From NCBI GenBank assembly GCA_014138725.1, contig JACJID010000002.1, positions 1 to 64,000 of the forward strand: DNA of 64,000 bases. Reading direction: 5' to 3'. The translations under genes and the position numbers were made by a program. Below, piece by piece: positions 37,484 to 45,573 of this stretch. This stretch comes from Kutzneria viridogrisea. GTDB lineage: Bacteria; Actinomycetota; Actinomycetes; Mycobacteriales; Pseudonocardiaceae. Positions within the stretch are counted from its first letter, which is position 1; each line of letters opens with the position of its first letter. The notes beneath the pieces were generated by a model. It was not told the DNA's origin. It saw only the letters and a program-made list of their open reading frames with translations, and did no database searches.

Positions 37484-37538
37484 TGCCATGAAAGTGCCGT
37501 TCCTTGCACTGAACGCCATGAACGGCACTTTCATGGCA
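37484..37538. repeat. 19-bp-stem palindrome inside the Mce operon
   Basis: Positions 37484-37502 pair perfectly with 37520-37538 around a 17-base loop. The core GAAAGTGCCGTTC is the same as at 17575 and 26015. Unlike those, it lies between two genes on the same strand (the ATPase and yrbE4A), so it could lower read-through from the ATPase gene or protect one end of a processed message. Confidence 0.8.
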
Positions 37539-37549
37539 TGGGCGGCCGT

Positions 37550-38563
37550 TCACAGCACACCTCCAGCGCGGGTCGAGCGGCGCAGCCCGTACCGGGCCAT
37601 CTCGTGCTCGGTGAGGCTGGACAGCACGTTCTGCTGTGCCGCGGGCGCGAGCGTGTGCAGGGACTGCACGAGCCGGTCCTTGCGCCGCCGCACCGCGTCG
37701 CGCACCGGCAGGCCGGGGCTGGGTTCGAGCTGCGGCACGATCTCGGGCAGCTCCGCCCCGTCCCCGTACCGCGCGCGCTCGGCCTCCAGCGTGGCCTGGT
37801 CCTTCTCCTCGCTCATGCCGATCGGCCCGTGGCGCAGGCCGTTGAGGAACTGCGCCACCACGGGTTCGGTGCTGGTCAACAGGATCTCGCGCGGTCCGAA
37901 CAGGACCAGTTCCTTGCGGAAGATCATGCCCAGGTTGTCCGGCACGGTCCTGGCCACGTTGATGTTGTGCGTGACGATCAGGATCGTGGCGTCGATCTGC
38001 GCGTTGAGGTCGATCAGCAGCTGCGAGAGGTAGGCCGTGCGCACCGGGTCCAGGCCGGAGTCGGGCTCGTCGCAGAGGATGATCTCCGGGTCCAGCACGA
38101 GTGCCCTGGCCAGCCCCGCGCGCTTGCGCATGCCGCCGGAGATCTCCCCGGGCAGCTTGTCCTCGGCCCCGGTGAGCCCGACCATCTCCATCTTCTCGAA
38201 GACGATGCGCCGGATCTTGGACTCGCGGTACCTGGTGTGCTCGCGCAGCGGGAAGGCCACGTTGTCGAACAGGGTCATCGAGCCGAACAGCGCCCCGTCC
38301 TGGAACAGCACCCCGAACAGCTTGCGCAGCTCGTAGCGCTGGCGCTCCTTGCAGCCGACCAGGTCCACCCCGTCGATCAGGATGCTGCCGTGCTCCGGCC
38401 GCAGCAGTCCCACCAGGCACTTCAGGAACACGGACTTGCCGGTGCCCGATGGCCCCAGCAGCACGCTGACCTCACCGGGCGGCAGGGTCAGCGAGACGTC
38501 CCGCCAGACCGTCTGCGGGCCGAAGGACTTGCCCAGTCCCTCGACCGCGATCTCGACACCCAT
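37550..38563 (-). CDS. mceG: ABC-transporter ATPase of the Mce system (MceG/Mkl-like)
   Basis: The protein is 337 residues. The ATPase set is complete: Walker A GPSGTGKS near residue 37, signature SGGMRKRAGLARAL, Walker B ILCDEPDSGLDP and a switch His in VTHNIN. About 80 extra C-terminal residues, also seen in mycobacterial MceG, follow. It would drive lipid import through the YrbE permeases. The start is ATG 38563, 18 bases after the stop of the upstream gene. In mycobacteria mceG is unlinked to mce operons; here it is part of one. Confidence 0.92.
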   Translation of the reverse strand: MGVEIAVEGLGKSFGPQTVWRDVSLTLPPGEVSVLLGPSGTGKSVFLKCLVGLLRPEHGSILIDGVDLVGCKERQRYELRKLFGVLFQDGALFGSMTLFDNVAFPLREHTRYRESKIRRIVFEKMEMVGLTGAEDKLPGEISGGMRKRAGLARALVLDPEIILCDEPDSGLDPVRTAYLSQLLIDLNAQIDATILIVTHNINVARTVPDNLGMIFRKELVLFGPREILLTSTEPVVAQFLNGLRHGPIGMSEEKDQATLEAERARYGDGAELPEIVPQLEPSPGLPVRDAVRRRKDRLVQSLHTLAPAAQQNVLSSLTEHEMARYGLRRSTRAGGVL

Positions 38564-38581
38564 CTCGCCGCCTCTCGCCGG

Positions 38582-39277
38582 TCACTGTTTCTGCGGGCAG
38601 CCGGTGGGGCCGCCGCACACGAAGGTCAGGGTGGTCTTCACGGAATTGCCTGGGCCACTCACCAAGCCGGTGAACAGCGGATCCAGGTCCTCGGTGGCCC
38701 CGCAGCCGTGGAATGGCGGAATCGTGTAGGAGCCCGCGATGGAACCGCTCGTCAGCGGTGAGGAGAATGCGCCGCTCTGCGTGATCTCCAACGGCTGCGC
38801 GCTCTCGCAGTGCGTGCCCACGTCGAGCGGGGTGCCGTTGACCTTCACCTCCGACAGCCGCATGCCGAGCTTGATCGTGGTGGTCAGCTTGCCGTCCAGC
38901 AGCACCGCGGTGACCTTGTCGCTGGGGGTCAGCGTCACCGTGGCGGTCACCGGGACGAAGCCGAAGCTGACGAAGTAGCCCCTGCTCGGCGGCAGGGTCA
39001 GCGTGCCGGTGATGTCCACCCGGAAGCTGCCGCCACCTGCGGTGATGACGAAGCTGCCGTCCAGGGTGCCCGGCCCGGCGACCAGGTCGGAGTGCAGCTT
39101 CTTGATCGTGGTGCGCACGTCGACGCGGTAGCGGACCGGGATGGGCGCGTCGGCGGCGGGAGCCGCGGCGGTGGTCTGCGCGGGCTCGGCGGTACGGGCC
39201 GAACTCGGTTGCACACCGAGTGCGACGGCAGCGCACACAAAGCTCCCAACAATGGGAATGAGCCGAGACCTGTTCAT
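38582..39277 (-). CDS. Secreted beta-rich protein leading the Mce operon
   Basis: The protein is 231 residues. It has a signal peptide (LIPIVGSFVCAAVALGVQPSSA) and then a beta-rich domain. The C-terminal half, GSIAGSYTIPPFHGCG...SGPGNSVKTTLTF, matches the pattern in the operon's last lipoprotein (27947-28501) and in the surface protein at 56073-57314. No lipobox is seen, so it may be free outside the membrane. The start is taken as ATG 39277; an in-frame ATG at 39292 is also possible. The function is unknown, but the position suggests a lipid-binding or docking helper. Confidence 0.75.
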   Translation of the reverse strand: MNRSRLIPIVGSFVCAAVALGVQPSSARTAEPAQTTAAAPAADAPIPVRYRVDVRTTIKKLHSDLVAGPGTLDGSFVITAGGGSFRVDITGTLTLPPSRGYFVSFGFVPVTATVTLTPSDKVTAVLLDGKLTTTIKLGMRLSEVKVNGTPLDVGTHCESAQPLEITQSGAFSSPLTSGSIAGSYTIPPFHGCGATEDLDPLFTGLVSGPGNSVKTTLTFVCGGPTGCPQKQ

Positions 39278-39443
39278 GCAGGGAGAACCCATCTGCCGAA
39301 ATCGGGTGGATACTCGCCGGTACGTTACCCACGCGTCACACAGCACACAAGATTGATACGGGAATCAAATTTCCAGCCGATTCTGTTGGACCATCACAAA
39401 AACCGAGAATATTGGCCGATCCGACGAGAGGGCGCGGGCGGTG

Positions 39444-39460
39444 TTGTCAGTTCCTGACAA
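39444..39460. promoter_or_regulatory. Perfect TTGTCAG palindrome, candidate PucR-type operator
   Basis: TTGTCAG-TTC-CTGACAA is a perfect inverted repeat. It contains TGTCAG-N6-ACA, the same spaced motif found upstream of all three PucR-type genes. It lies between the Mce operon (start 39277) and the hydrolase gene (start 39506), so it could control either or both. Confidence 0.55.
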
Positions 39461-39505
39461 GACAGGGCCCTGGGCAGTCAAGCTACCGGCGGGTAGGTTG
39501 GCCTG

Positions 39506-40390
39506 ATGACTCACAGTGTGCGCACCTCGGACGGGGCGGAGCTGGCCGTGCGGGACTCCGGCGGGGACCGGGACACCACCGTGCTGCTGCTGCACGGCTG
39601 GACCAACGACCACACCGTCTGGGACCGGGTCAGCGAACTGCTCGCCCCGCACGCCCGCGTGCTGCGCTACGACCACCGCGGGCACGGGCGCTCCACCCCC
39701 GGCCCGCGCGGCAGCGCGACCCTGGAGCGCGCCGCCGAGGACCTGGCCGAGGTGATCACCAGTCAGGTGCCCACCGGCAGGCTGGTGCTCGTCGGGCACT
39801 CGATGGGCGCCATGACCATGATGGCACTGGCCGAGCTGCGCCCGGACCTGGTCGCGGGCCGGGTCAACGGCGCCGTGTTCGTGTCCACCTCCTCGGGCGG
39901 GCTGCGCGAGGAGACCTTCGGGCTGCCCGCCCCGCTGGTGCGCCTGGCCCGGCGCCGCCGACGCCCCCAGCGCGGCGGACCGAGCACCGGCTCCCGCCGG
40001 ACTCCCAAGCGCCCCAACGCGGTGCGGCGGCTCGGCTCGCTGATCGGCGTGCGGTGGGTCGCGTTCGGCCAGTCGCCCGCGCGCCAGGACGTGCGGGCCG
40101 CGGCGGCCCAGCTCGCCGCCGCGCACAAGGGCAGCCTCGCCGGGTTCCAGCACGCGATGAACCGGCACGAGCGCACGGGCGCGCTCGCCGGGTACGGCTC
40201 GGTGCCGACCGCGGTGCTCGTCGGCCAGCGCGACCGGCTCACCCCGGTGCGGCACGCGCGGGTGATCGCCGCGGAACTGCCGCGCGGGGAGTTCGTGCTC
40301 TACCACCGGGCCGGGCACATGCTGCCCTACGAGCGGGCCACCGAGGTGGCCGCCAGGATCGTCTCCACGATCCGCCGAAGCACGGTGTGA
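39506..40390 (+). CDS. Alpha/beta-fold hydrolase
   Basis: The protein is 294 residues. It has HGWTNDHTVW for the oxyanion, GHSMGAM as nucleophile elbow, an Asp in VGQRDRLTP and a final His in RAGHMLP. A basic loop (LARRRRRPQRGG) interrupts the cap region. It resembles lipid or lactone esterases, without a clear substrate. The gene is divergent from the Mce operon and upstream of a PucR-type gene. A perfect palindrome lies 46 bases before its start. Confidence 0.86.
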   Translation: MTHSVRTSDGAELAVRDSGGDRDTTVLLLHGWTNDHTVWDRVSELLAPHARVLRYDHRGHGRSTPGPRGSATLERAAEDLAEVITSQVPTGRLVLVGHSMGAMTMMALAELRPDLVAGRVNGAVFVSTSSGGLREETFGLPAPLVRLARRRRRPQRGGPSTGSRRTPKRPNAVRRLGSLIGVRWVAFGQSPARQDVRAAAAQLAAAHKGSLAGFQHAMNRHERTGALAGYGSVPTAVLVGQRDRLTPVRHARVIAAELPRGEFVLYHRAGHMLPYERATEVAARIVSTIRRSTV

Positions 40391-40429
40391 CATTACTTAC
40401 CCGCTACCGGGCTAATCCTCCCCGGAAAC

Positions 40430-40444
40430 TGTCAGCCCACCACA
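40430..40444. promoter_or_regulatory. TGTCAG-N6-ACA motif upstream of PucR 1
   Basis: TGTCAGCCCACCACA lies about 155 bases before the start of the PucR-type gene. The same motif and spacing occur ahead of the other two paralogues and at 39445. It is a candidate autoregulatory site. Confidence 0.45.
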
Positions 40445-40598
40445 ACCGCACGGCGCGACACTCATCAGCCCTTGCCACAAAATGCATTCGTGAACGAACA
40501 CGAAAAATGATCGCAATGTAGCGGTTTTTGACACCCAACACCGCATGAACTTATGGTCAGCGCGACAATTACTGGCCAGTAGTTTCGAGGGGCGAGGA

Positions 40599-41783
40599 AT
40601 GCGGGCGGAGTTGGGAATCGACGGCCGGAGCGACTCGGCACGGCTGTGGGCCGCTCTGCCCGAGGACCTGGCCGACCGCTTCCGCCCGCTGGTCGAGGTG
40701 CTGGCCGAGGAGGTGCTGCGCGAGGTCGTGGCCGCCGTGCCCGCCTACCACGGCGCCACCCTCGCGCGCGCCGTGCACAGCGCGATCACGTACTGCCTGG
40801 ACGCGGTGCACGGCAGCCCCAGCCAGGGGCGGGCCGCACAAGTGCGTGAGCTGGGCAAACTGGAGTACTCGGCGGGCCGGACCCTGGACTGCCTGCAGAC
40901 GGCGTACCGGGTCGGCGGGCGGGTCGCGTGGCGGTACGTGGCCGCCTGGGGCAGGGGCGAGGGCCTGCCCGTCCCGGTGTTCCGGCTCGCCGCCGAGGCG
41001 ATCTTCGCCTACGTGGACGAGCTGTCCGTGCTCTCGGTGGAGGGCTACACCAGCGCGCAGGCCCAGGCCGTCGGCCAGGTGGAGCGCTGGCGGCGCAGGC
41101 TGCTGGAGCTGCTGCTCAGCGAGCCGCCCGCGAGTAGGCAGGCCATCGACGAGCTGGCCGTGCTGGCCCGCTGGAAGCTGCCCGAGCTGGTGACCGTCGT
41201 AGCCGTGGAACCGCGCACCGACCAGCCGCCGACGAGCCCCGAGCTGCACGAGGACGTGCTCGTGGACCTGGAGGGCGACAGACCGCGCCTGCTCACCGGG
41301 GACCCCGAGCTGCACCTGCGCGAACTGGGCGAGCAGCTGACCGGGCGCCGCGCCTGCGTGGGCATGGCGGTGCCACCGGAGCGGGCGCACACCTCATGGC
41401 GGCTGGCCAACCGGGCGATGGCCCTGGCCAGCCGGGGCGTCCTGCCCGACCGGCAGGTCATCTGGTGCCGTGACCACATCGCGGCGCTGTGGCTGCTCGC
41501 CGACGAGTTCCTGATGAACCGGCTGATCCAGCGCGCGCTGCTGCCGCTGGCCGGCCTGACCCACAAGCAGCGGAGCCGGATGGTTGACACGCTCCTGGTG
41601 TGGCTGGACACCAGGGGCAGCGCACAGGAAATCGCCACCCGGCTCCGCATCCACCCGCAGACCGTGCGGTACCGGATGCGGCAGGCCGAGCAGCTGTTCG
41701 GCGCCCGGCTGGCCGATCCCGCCGCACGGCTGGAACTGGAGATCGCCCTACAGTCCCAGCGGCTGCTGTGGGGCCGCCGCTGA
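40599..41783 (+). CDS. PucR-type helix-turn-helix regulator 1
   Basis: The protein is 394 residues. The C-terminal PucR helix-turn-helix is clear (EIATRLRIHPQTVRYRMRQAEQLFG). The N-terminal half is a helical sensor region with LQTAYRVGGRVAWR and LAAEAIFAYVDELS, shared almost word for word with the genes at 41936 and 59464. The start is ATG 40599 with GCGAGGA just before it; an upstream ATG (40545) has no ribosome site. The effector is unknown. Three such paralogues in one window suggest a local regulatory set for the lipid genes. Confidence 0.88.
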   Translation: MRAELGIDGRSDSARLWAALPEDLADRFRPLVEVLAEEVLREVVAAVPAYHGATLARAVHSAITYCLDAVHGSPSQGRAAQVRELGKLEYSAGRTLDCLQTAYRVGGRVAWRYVAAWGRGEGLPVPVFRLAAEAIFAYVDELSVLSVEGYTSAQAQAVGQVERWRRRLLELLLSEPPASRQAIDELAVLARWKLPELVTVVAVEPRTDQPPTSPELHEDVLVDLEGDRPRLLTGDPELHLRELGEQLTGRRACVGMAVPPERAHTSWRLANRAMALASRGVLPDRQVIWCRDHIAALWLLADEFLMNRLIQRALLPLAGLTHKQRSRMVDTLLVWLDTRGSAQEIATRLRIHPQTVRYRMRQAEQLFGARLADPAARLELEIALQSQRLLWGRR

Positions 41784-41816
41784 TACTCCTGAAGCACAGG
41801 CGAATGCGAGCCGAAT

Positions 41817-41831
41817 TGTCAGTTGGCCACA
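41817..41831. promoter_or_regulatory. TGTCAG-N6-ACA motif upstream of PucR 2
   Basis: TGTCAGTTGGCCACA lies about 105 bases before the GTG start. It has the same fixed spacing as the sites at 39445, 40430 and 59339. A CCGGAAACTGT string nearby (41858-41868) also occurs near PucR 1 (40422-40432). Confidence 0.45.
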
Positions 41832-41935
41832 ACATTCGCAAGCCCGCTGAGCAGCGTCCGGAAACTGTTCCGAACCGACTGTTCCACCGGTAGGTTCCCT
41901 GGGGTTCGCCAGAGGAAATTCGGGGAGGTCAACCG

Positions 41936-43216
41936 GTGGGCAGAACCCCAGATCACCGGGCGATCGCGTTCGACTCGCTGCTGCACTCCCGCCCGAAATC
42001 GCACACGCCCGAAGGCTCACCACGAATGACCGACCTGTGGTCCCTGCTGCCCACCGAACTGGCCGCGCTGTTCCGGCCCACGGTGGGCGATCTCGCCGAG
42101 GAGATACTCGCCGAGATCCAGAAACGCGTTCCCGCACTGGCCCGCCCCGCCGAGGGCTACTTCGGCCGGACGATCACCGCCGGGATCCAGCAGGGCGTGC
42201 TCCAGTTCGTGGACCGGCTGGCCGACCCCTCCGCGCCCCAGGACGACCGCGCGCAGGTGTTCCGCGAGCTGGGCCTGCACGAGATCATCGACGACGGCAC
42301 CAGCCTGGACGTGTTGCAGACCGCCTACCGGATCGGCGCGCGCGTGGCCTGGCGGCACCTGTCTCGGGTCTGCGAGGAGACCGGGGTCCCGGTGGACACC
42401 CTGTGCCTGCTCGCCGAGGCGATCTTCGCCTACGTGGACGAGCTGTCCGCGCTGTCGGTGGAGGGGCACGCCTCCGCACAGGCCCGCGAGGCCGCCGCGG
42501 TGGAACGGCGCCGCCGCCAGCTGCTGGAGCTCATCCTGTCCACTTCGGACAGTTCGCGGCCCGCGGTCGCGCGCCTGGCCGAGGCCGTGCGCTGGCGGCT
42601 GCCCGCGCGGGTCGTGCTCGTCGCGCTGGACCCGCTCTACGACCGCTACCTGATGGGGCCGCCCACCCTGCACGAAGCCGTGCTGGTCGATCTCGAGGGC
42701 AACCACCCCTGCCTGCTGGTGCCCGAGGACGCCCGGCAGGTCCTCGACACGCTCGAGGCCGACCTGCCCGGCTGGCGGGCCGCCGTCGGGCCAGCCGTCG
42801 CGCTGACCGAGGCCACCGAGTCGCTGCACTGGGCGGGCCGCGCGCTGGAGCTGGTCCGCCAGGGCGTGCTGCCCGACGTGCCGGTCACCTGGTTCGAGCA
42901 CCACATGGCGGTGCTGTGGCTGCTCAACGACCCGTTCCTGGCCGCCGAACTGGCCCGCAGCGTGCTCGCCCCCATGTCCGGGCTGACCAGCAAGCAGCAC
43001 CAGAAGCTCAGTGAGACCTTGCTGATCTGGTTGGAGACCCACGGCCCCGCCGAGGAGATCGCGGGCCTGCTCGGGGTGCATACCCAGACGGTCCGCTACC
43101 GGCTGCGCCAACTGGAACGGCTGTTCGGGGACCGCCTGGCAGCACCCGGTTCGCGGTTCGAGATCGAGGTCGCACTGCGGGCCCAGCGCGCGATGGAGAT
43201 AGCCGGCCTGGTGTGA
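41936..43216 (+). CDS. PucR-type helix-turn-helix regulator 2
   Basis: The protein is 426 residues. It shares the sensor region (LQTAYRIGARVAWRHL; LLAEAIFAYVDELSALSVEG) and the C-terminal helix-turn-helix (GLLGVHTQTVRYRLRQLERLFG) with PucR 1 and 3. The start is GTG 41936, with a strong GGGGAGG seven bases upstream, which gives it about 30 more N-terminal residues than a later Met would. It is in tandem with PucR 1, with 152 bases between them, so each probably has its own promoter. A repeat array follows. Confidence 0.87.
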   Translation: MGRTPDHRAIAFDSLLHSRPKSHTPEGSPRMTDLWSLLPTELAALFRPTVGDLAEEILAEIQKRVPALARPAEGYFGRTITAGIQQGVLQFVDRLADPSAPQDDRAQVFRELGLHEIIDDGTSLDVLQTAYRIGARVAWRHLSRVCEETGVPVDTLCLLAEAIFAYVDELSALSVEGHASAQAREAAAVERRRRQLLELILSTSDSSRPAVARLAEAVRWRLPARVVLVALDPLYDRYLMGPPTLHEAVLVDLEGNHPCLLVPEDARQVLDTLEADLPGWRAAVGPAVALTEATESLHWAGRALELVRQGVLPDVPVTWFEHHMAVLWLLNDPFLAAELARSVLAPMSGLTSKQHQKLSETLLIWLETHGPAEEIAGLLGVHTQTVRYRLRQLERLFGDRLAAPGSRFEIEVALRAQRAMEIAGLV

Positions 43217-43226
43217 AGGCCGCCGC

Positions 43227-43373
43227 GTGTCGGCGGCTCACACAGCGCGTGTCGGACGCTCGCGCACCGCGTGTCGGCGCTTCAGGCACCGCGTGTCGGC
43301 GCTTCCCGTACGGTGTGTCGGCGCAACACGGCGTACCGCTAGCGCCGACACGCCGTACCGGGACGTCCGACAC
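43227..43373. repeat. Phased 22-bp GTGTCGG repeat array with inverted copies
   Basis: GTGTCGG cores begin at 43227, 43249, 43271, 43293 and 43315, exactly 22 bases apart. The unit reads roughly GTGTCGGCGCTTC plus nine variable bases. Two inverted cores (CCGACAC) follow at 43345 and 43367, also 22 apart. The array fills the convergent gap between PucR 2 and the glycosyltransferase. Inverted copies would allow a long hairpin. Confidence 0.85.
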
Positions 43374-43387
43374 GCGCTGCGACTGGG

Positions 43388-44458
43388 TCAGAGCCGTTCC
43401 AGTCGGTCGGCGGCCGTCCGGGCTCCGCCGCCGGCGCGGAACGAGGCGGCGACACGTTGGGCGGCCTCGGCGTAGGACGGCTCGCCGAGCACGGTGTCGA
43501 CGGCCAGCCCGATGTGACTCGCCCCGGCGCGGGTGAAGCGCAGGCGCAGGCCCGCACCGGCCGACACCACCTGGTCGGCGACGATCGGCTGGTCGTCACG
43601 GATCGGCGCCACGACGAGCGGCACGCCCCGGCTGAGCGCCTCGCAGACGGTGTTGTGGCCCGCGTGGCACAGCACCAGGCTGGCATGGTCGAGCACCGCC
43701 AGCTGCGGCGCGCGCGGCAGGACCGTCACGTTGGCGGGCGCGGGGCCGAGCACGCCGCCCGGGTCGAGCACCAGGGCGCGCAGCCAACTGCGATCCCCCA
43801 GCGCGGCGACGCACTCGCCCAGGAAGCGCGCGCCGACGTCCACGTTGGCCGTGCCCAGCGAGACGAACACCAGCGGCGGGCCGGCCGCCAGCGGGAAGTC
43901 CTCTTCGGACGGTCGTTCGATCGGGCCGACGAAGCACACCGGACCGCGCGCGGGACCTGCCAGCTCCTCGGTGGTGCAGCCGATCACCAGGCGCGGGGAG
44001 AAGCGCAGGTCGTGCACGGCACTGGGATCGCCGAACTGCTTGCGCAGCAGGGAGAACAGGTCCGACAGCCACTGCGCGACGTTGGGCAGGGCTGCCAGCG
44101 GGTCGGTGAACTCGGCGGAGGTCGTGGCCAGGGTCGCCCACGGCAGACCTGCCCGTTCGGCGACCAGGGCGCCCGCGAACGCCTGCTGGTCGACCACGAG
44201 CACGTCCGGGCAGAACTGGGCGAGGGCCTTCTCCACCGCGGGCACCATCGCCTCGGCCAGCGGCACGAGGACCTCTTCCCACAGGTACTTCATGGCCGCG
44301 AACGCGCGCAGCTCCGGCGGTCGCGGCGCCAGCTCCGGGGCGCCCTCCGGGCCGACCCAGGCCACCTCGTGACCGCGCCGGACCAGTTCGGCGGCCAGCC
44401 CCTTCGCCGGGTTGACGTGTCCGGTGAAGGGCGGCACCACGAAGAGGAACCTGGTCAC
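43388..44458 (-). CDS. GT1-family glycosyltransferase (MGT/antibiotic type)
   Basis: The protein is 356 residues with the GT-B fold of nucleotide-sugar transferases. The N-terminus FLFVVPPFTGHVNPAKGLAAEL and the donor motif CHAGHNTVCEALSRGVPLVVAPIRDDQP are typical of macrolide and lipid-glycosylating enzymes. It is the last gene of the megasynthase operon, and its start overlaps the hydrolase stop by four bases, so it should decorate the lipid or polyketide product. It is somewhat shorter than usual for the family because of a compact N-domain. The sugar is unknown. Confidence 0.9.
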   Translation of the reverse strand: MTRFLFVVPPFTGHVNPAKGLAAELVRRGHEVAWVGPEGAPELAPRPPELRAFAAMKYLWEEVLVPLAEAMVPAVEKALAQFCPDVLVVDQQAFAGALVAERAGLPWATLATTSAEFTDPLAALPNVAQWLSDLFSLLRKQFGDPSAVHDLRFSPRLVIGCTTEELAGPARGPVCFVGPIERPSEEDFPLAAGPPLVFVSLGTANVDVGARFLGECVAALGDRSWLRALVLDPGGVLGPAPANVTVLPRAPQLAVLDHASLVLCHAGHNTVCEALSRGVPLVVAPIRDDQPIVADQVVSAGAGLRLRFTRAGASHIGLAVDTVLGEPSYAEAAQRVAASFRAGGGARTAADRLERL

Positions 44459-45258
44459 GCGACCCCGACCGGGTCGTGCTGGCGCACCCAGTCCAGCACC
44501 AGCTCGCGCACGTCCCGGTGCCGTTCCACCAGCACCGAGTGGCCGGTGCCCCGCATGATCTCGGTGCGGCAGTCGGGCAGCAGGCCCTCCAGCCCGGTGA
44601 GGTCCTCGCGCTGGAAGCCCTCACTGCCCACAATGGACAGTACGGGGCAGCGGATCGACGCCAGGCCAACGCCGTCCAGCAGCGGGCCGCGCGGCACGTC
44701 CTGCACGATGCTGGTGGCCATGATCAGCGCCCCGGCCGCCCGCGCCAGCCGGGCGTGGTGCGCGCCGAAGGTCTGCTCCACCCAGAGCAGGTTCTCCTCC
44801 TTGTGCATCTCGTCGATGACGTTGCTCAGCGTGCGGCCCATCCGGTCGGCCCAGCCGTCGGTGGCCGGTTCGGCCTCGATCGCGATCACGCTGTGCACCC
44901 GCTCGGGGAAGCGCGCGGCGTAGCTGAACGCGATGGTGCCGCCGAAGCTGTTGCCCATCAGGTGCACCGGCCGGTCCACGCCCAACTGGTCCAGCAGTAC
45001 CCGCAGGTCCTCGACGAAGTCGCTGACCAGGTAGCCGGTGGTTGGCCGCTCGGTGCGGCCGTGCGCGCGCAGGTCGTAGGTGAGCACGTCCACGCCGGCC
45101 GCGGCCAGTGGTGCCGCCACGGTCAGGTAGAAGCTGGCCAGGCTGTCGTACCCCAGACCGTGCACGCACACCAGGACCGGCTCGCGGCCGGTCGGGTCCG
45201 CCTTCGGCGCCATGCGCTCGTAGTGCGTGCGCACCCCGTTCACGGTGATCATTCCCAC
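44455..45258 (-). CDS. Alpha/beta-fold hydrolase, possible product-release enzyme
   Basis: The protein is 267 residues with HGLGYDSLASF, the nucleophile motif GNSFGG, an Asp-containing C-terminal strand and His in GTGHSVLVE. The GNSFGG form fits MhpC-type hydrolases. Placed between the ACP and the glycosyltransferase in a tightly coupled operon, it could release the chain from the carrier protein, because no thioesterase domain is seen in the two megasynthase proteins. The start may be GTG 45258 or ATG 45252. Confidence 0.86.
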   Translation of the reverse strand: MGMITVNGVRTHYERMAPKADPTGREPVLVCVHGLGYDSLASFYLTVAAPLAAAGVDVLTYDLRAHGRTERPTTGYLVSDFVEDLRVLLDQLGVDRPVHLMGNSFGGTIAFSYAARFPERVHSVIAIEAEPATDGWADRMGRTLSNVIDEMHKEENLLWVEQTFGAHHARLARAAGALIMATSIVQDVPRGPLLDGVGLASIRCPVLSIVGSEGFQREDLTGLEGLLPDCRTEIMRGTGHSVLVERHRDVRELVLDWVRQHDPVGVA

Positions 45259-45261
45259 TGG

Positions 45262-45573
45262 TCAGCGCTCCGCGGTCACCGTCGAGGACAGCTGGCTGAG
45301 CACGAAGTCCACCAGCAGGGACACCCGCAACCCGATGATCTCGTCCAGATCCAGGTCGGCGAGGAAGGCCGCCAGGTTGACCGTGTGGCCGTACCGCTCG
45401 GTCAGCATGGAGCCCACGGTCACCAGGTCGATGCTCTCCAGCCCGAGGTCCTCGTGGAAGGTGGTGTCAGCGGTGATCTCCACGTCCTCCAGCCCGTACT
45501 GGTCGAGCACGCGCGACAGCATCGTGCTGATCTCGGCGAGCACCTCGTCGCGCGTGCCGGGTCGTGTGGTCAC
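45262..45573 (-). CDS. Acyl carrier protein
   Basis: The protein is 103 residues. The phosphopantetheine site is visible in DLGLESIDLVTV, with Ser as the attachment residue. The helices around it are acidic, as in free-standing ACPs. The GTG start overlaps the stop of the AT-DH-PPTase gene (GTGA) and has GGAGG upstream. It provides a second carrier besides the one inside the megasynthase. The PPTase domain of the previous gene is the probable activating enzyme. Confidence 0.92.
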   Translation of the reverse strand: MTTRPGTRDEVLAEISTMLSRVLDQYGLEDVEITADTTFHEDLGLESIDLVTVGSMLTERYGHTVNLAAFLADLDLDEIIGLRVSLLVDFVLSQLSSTVTAER

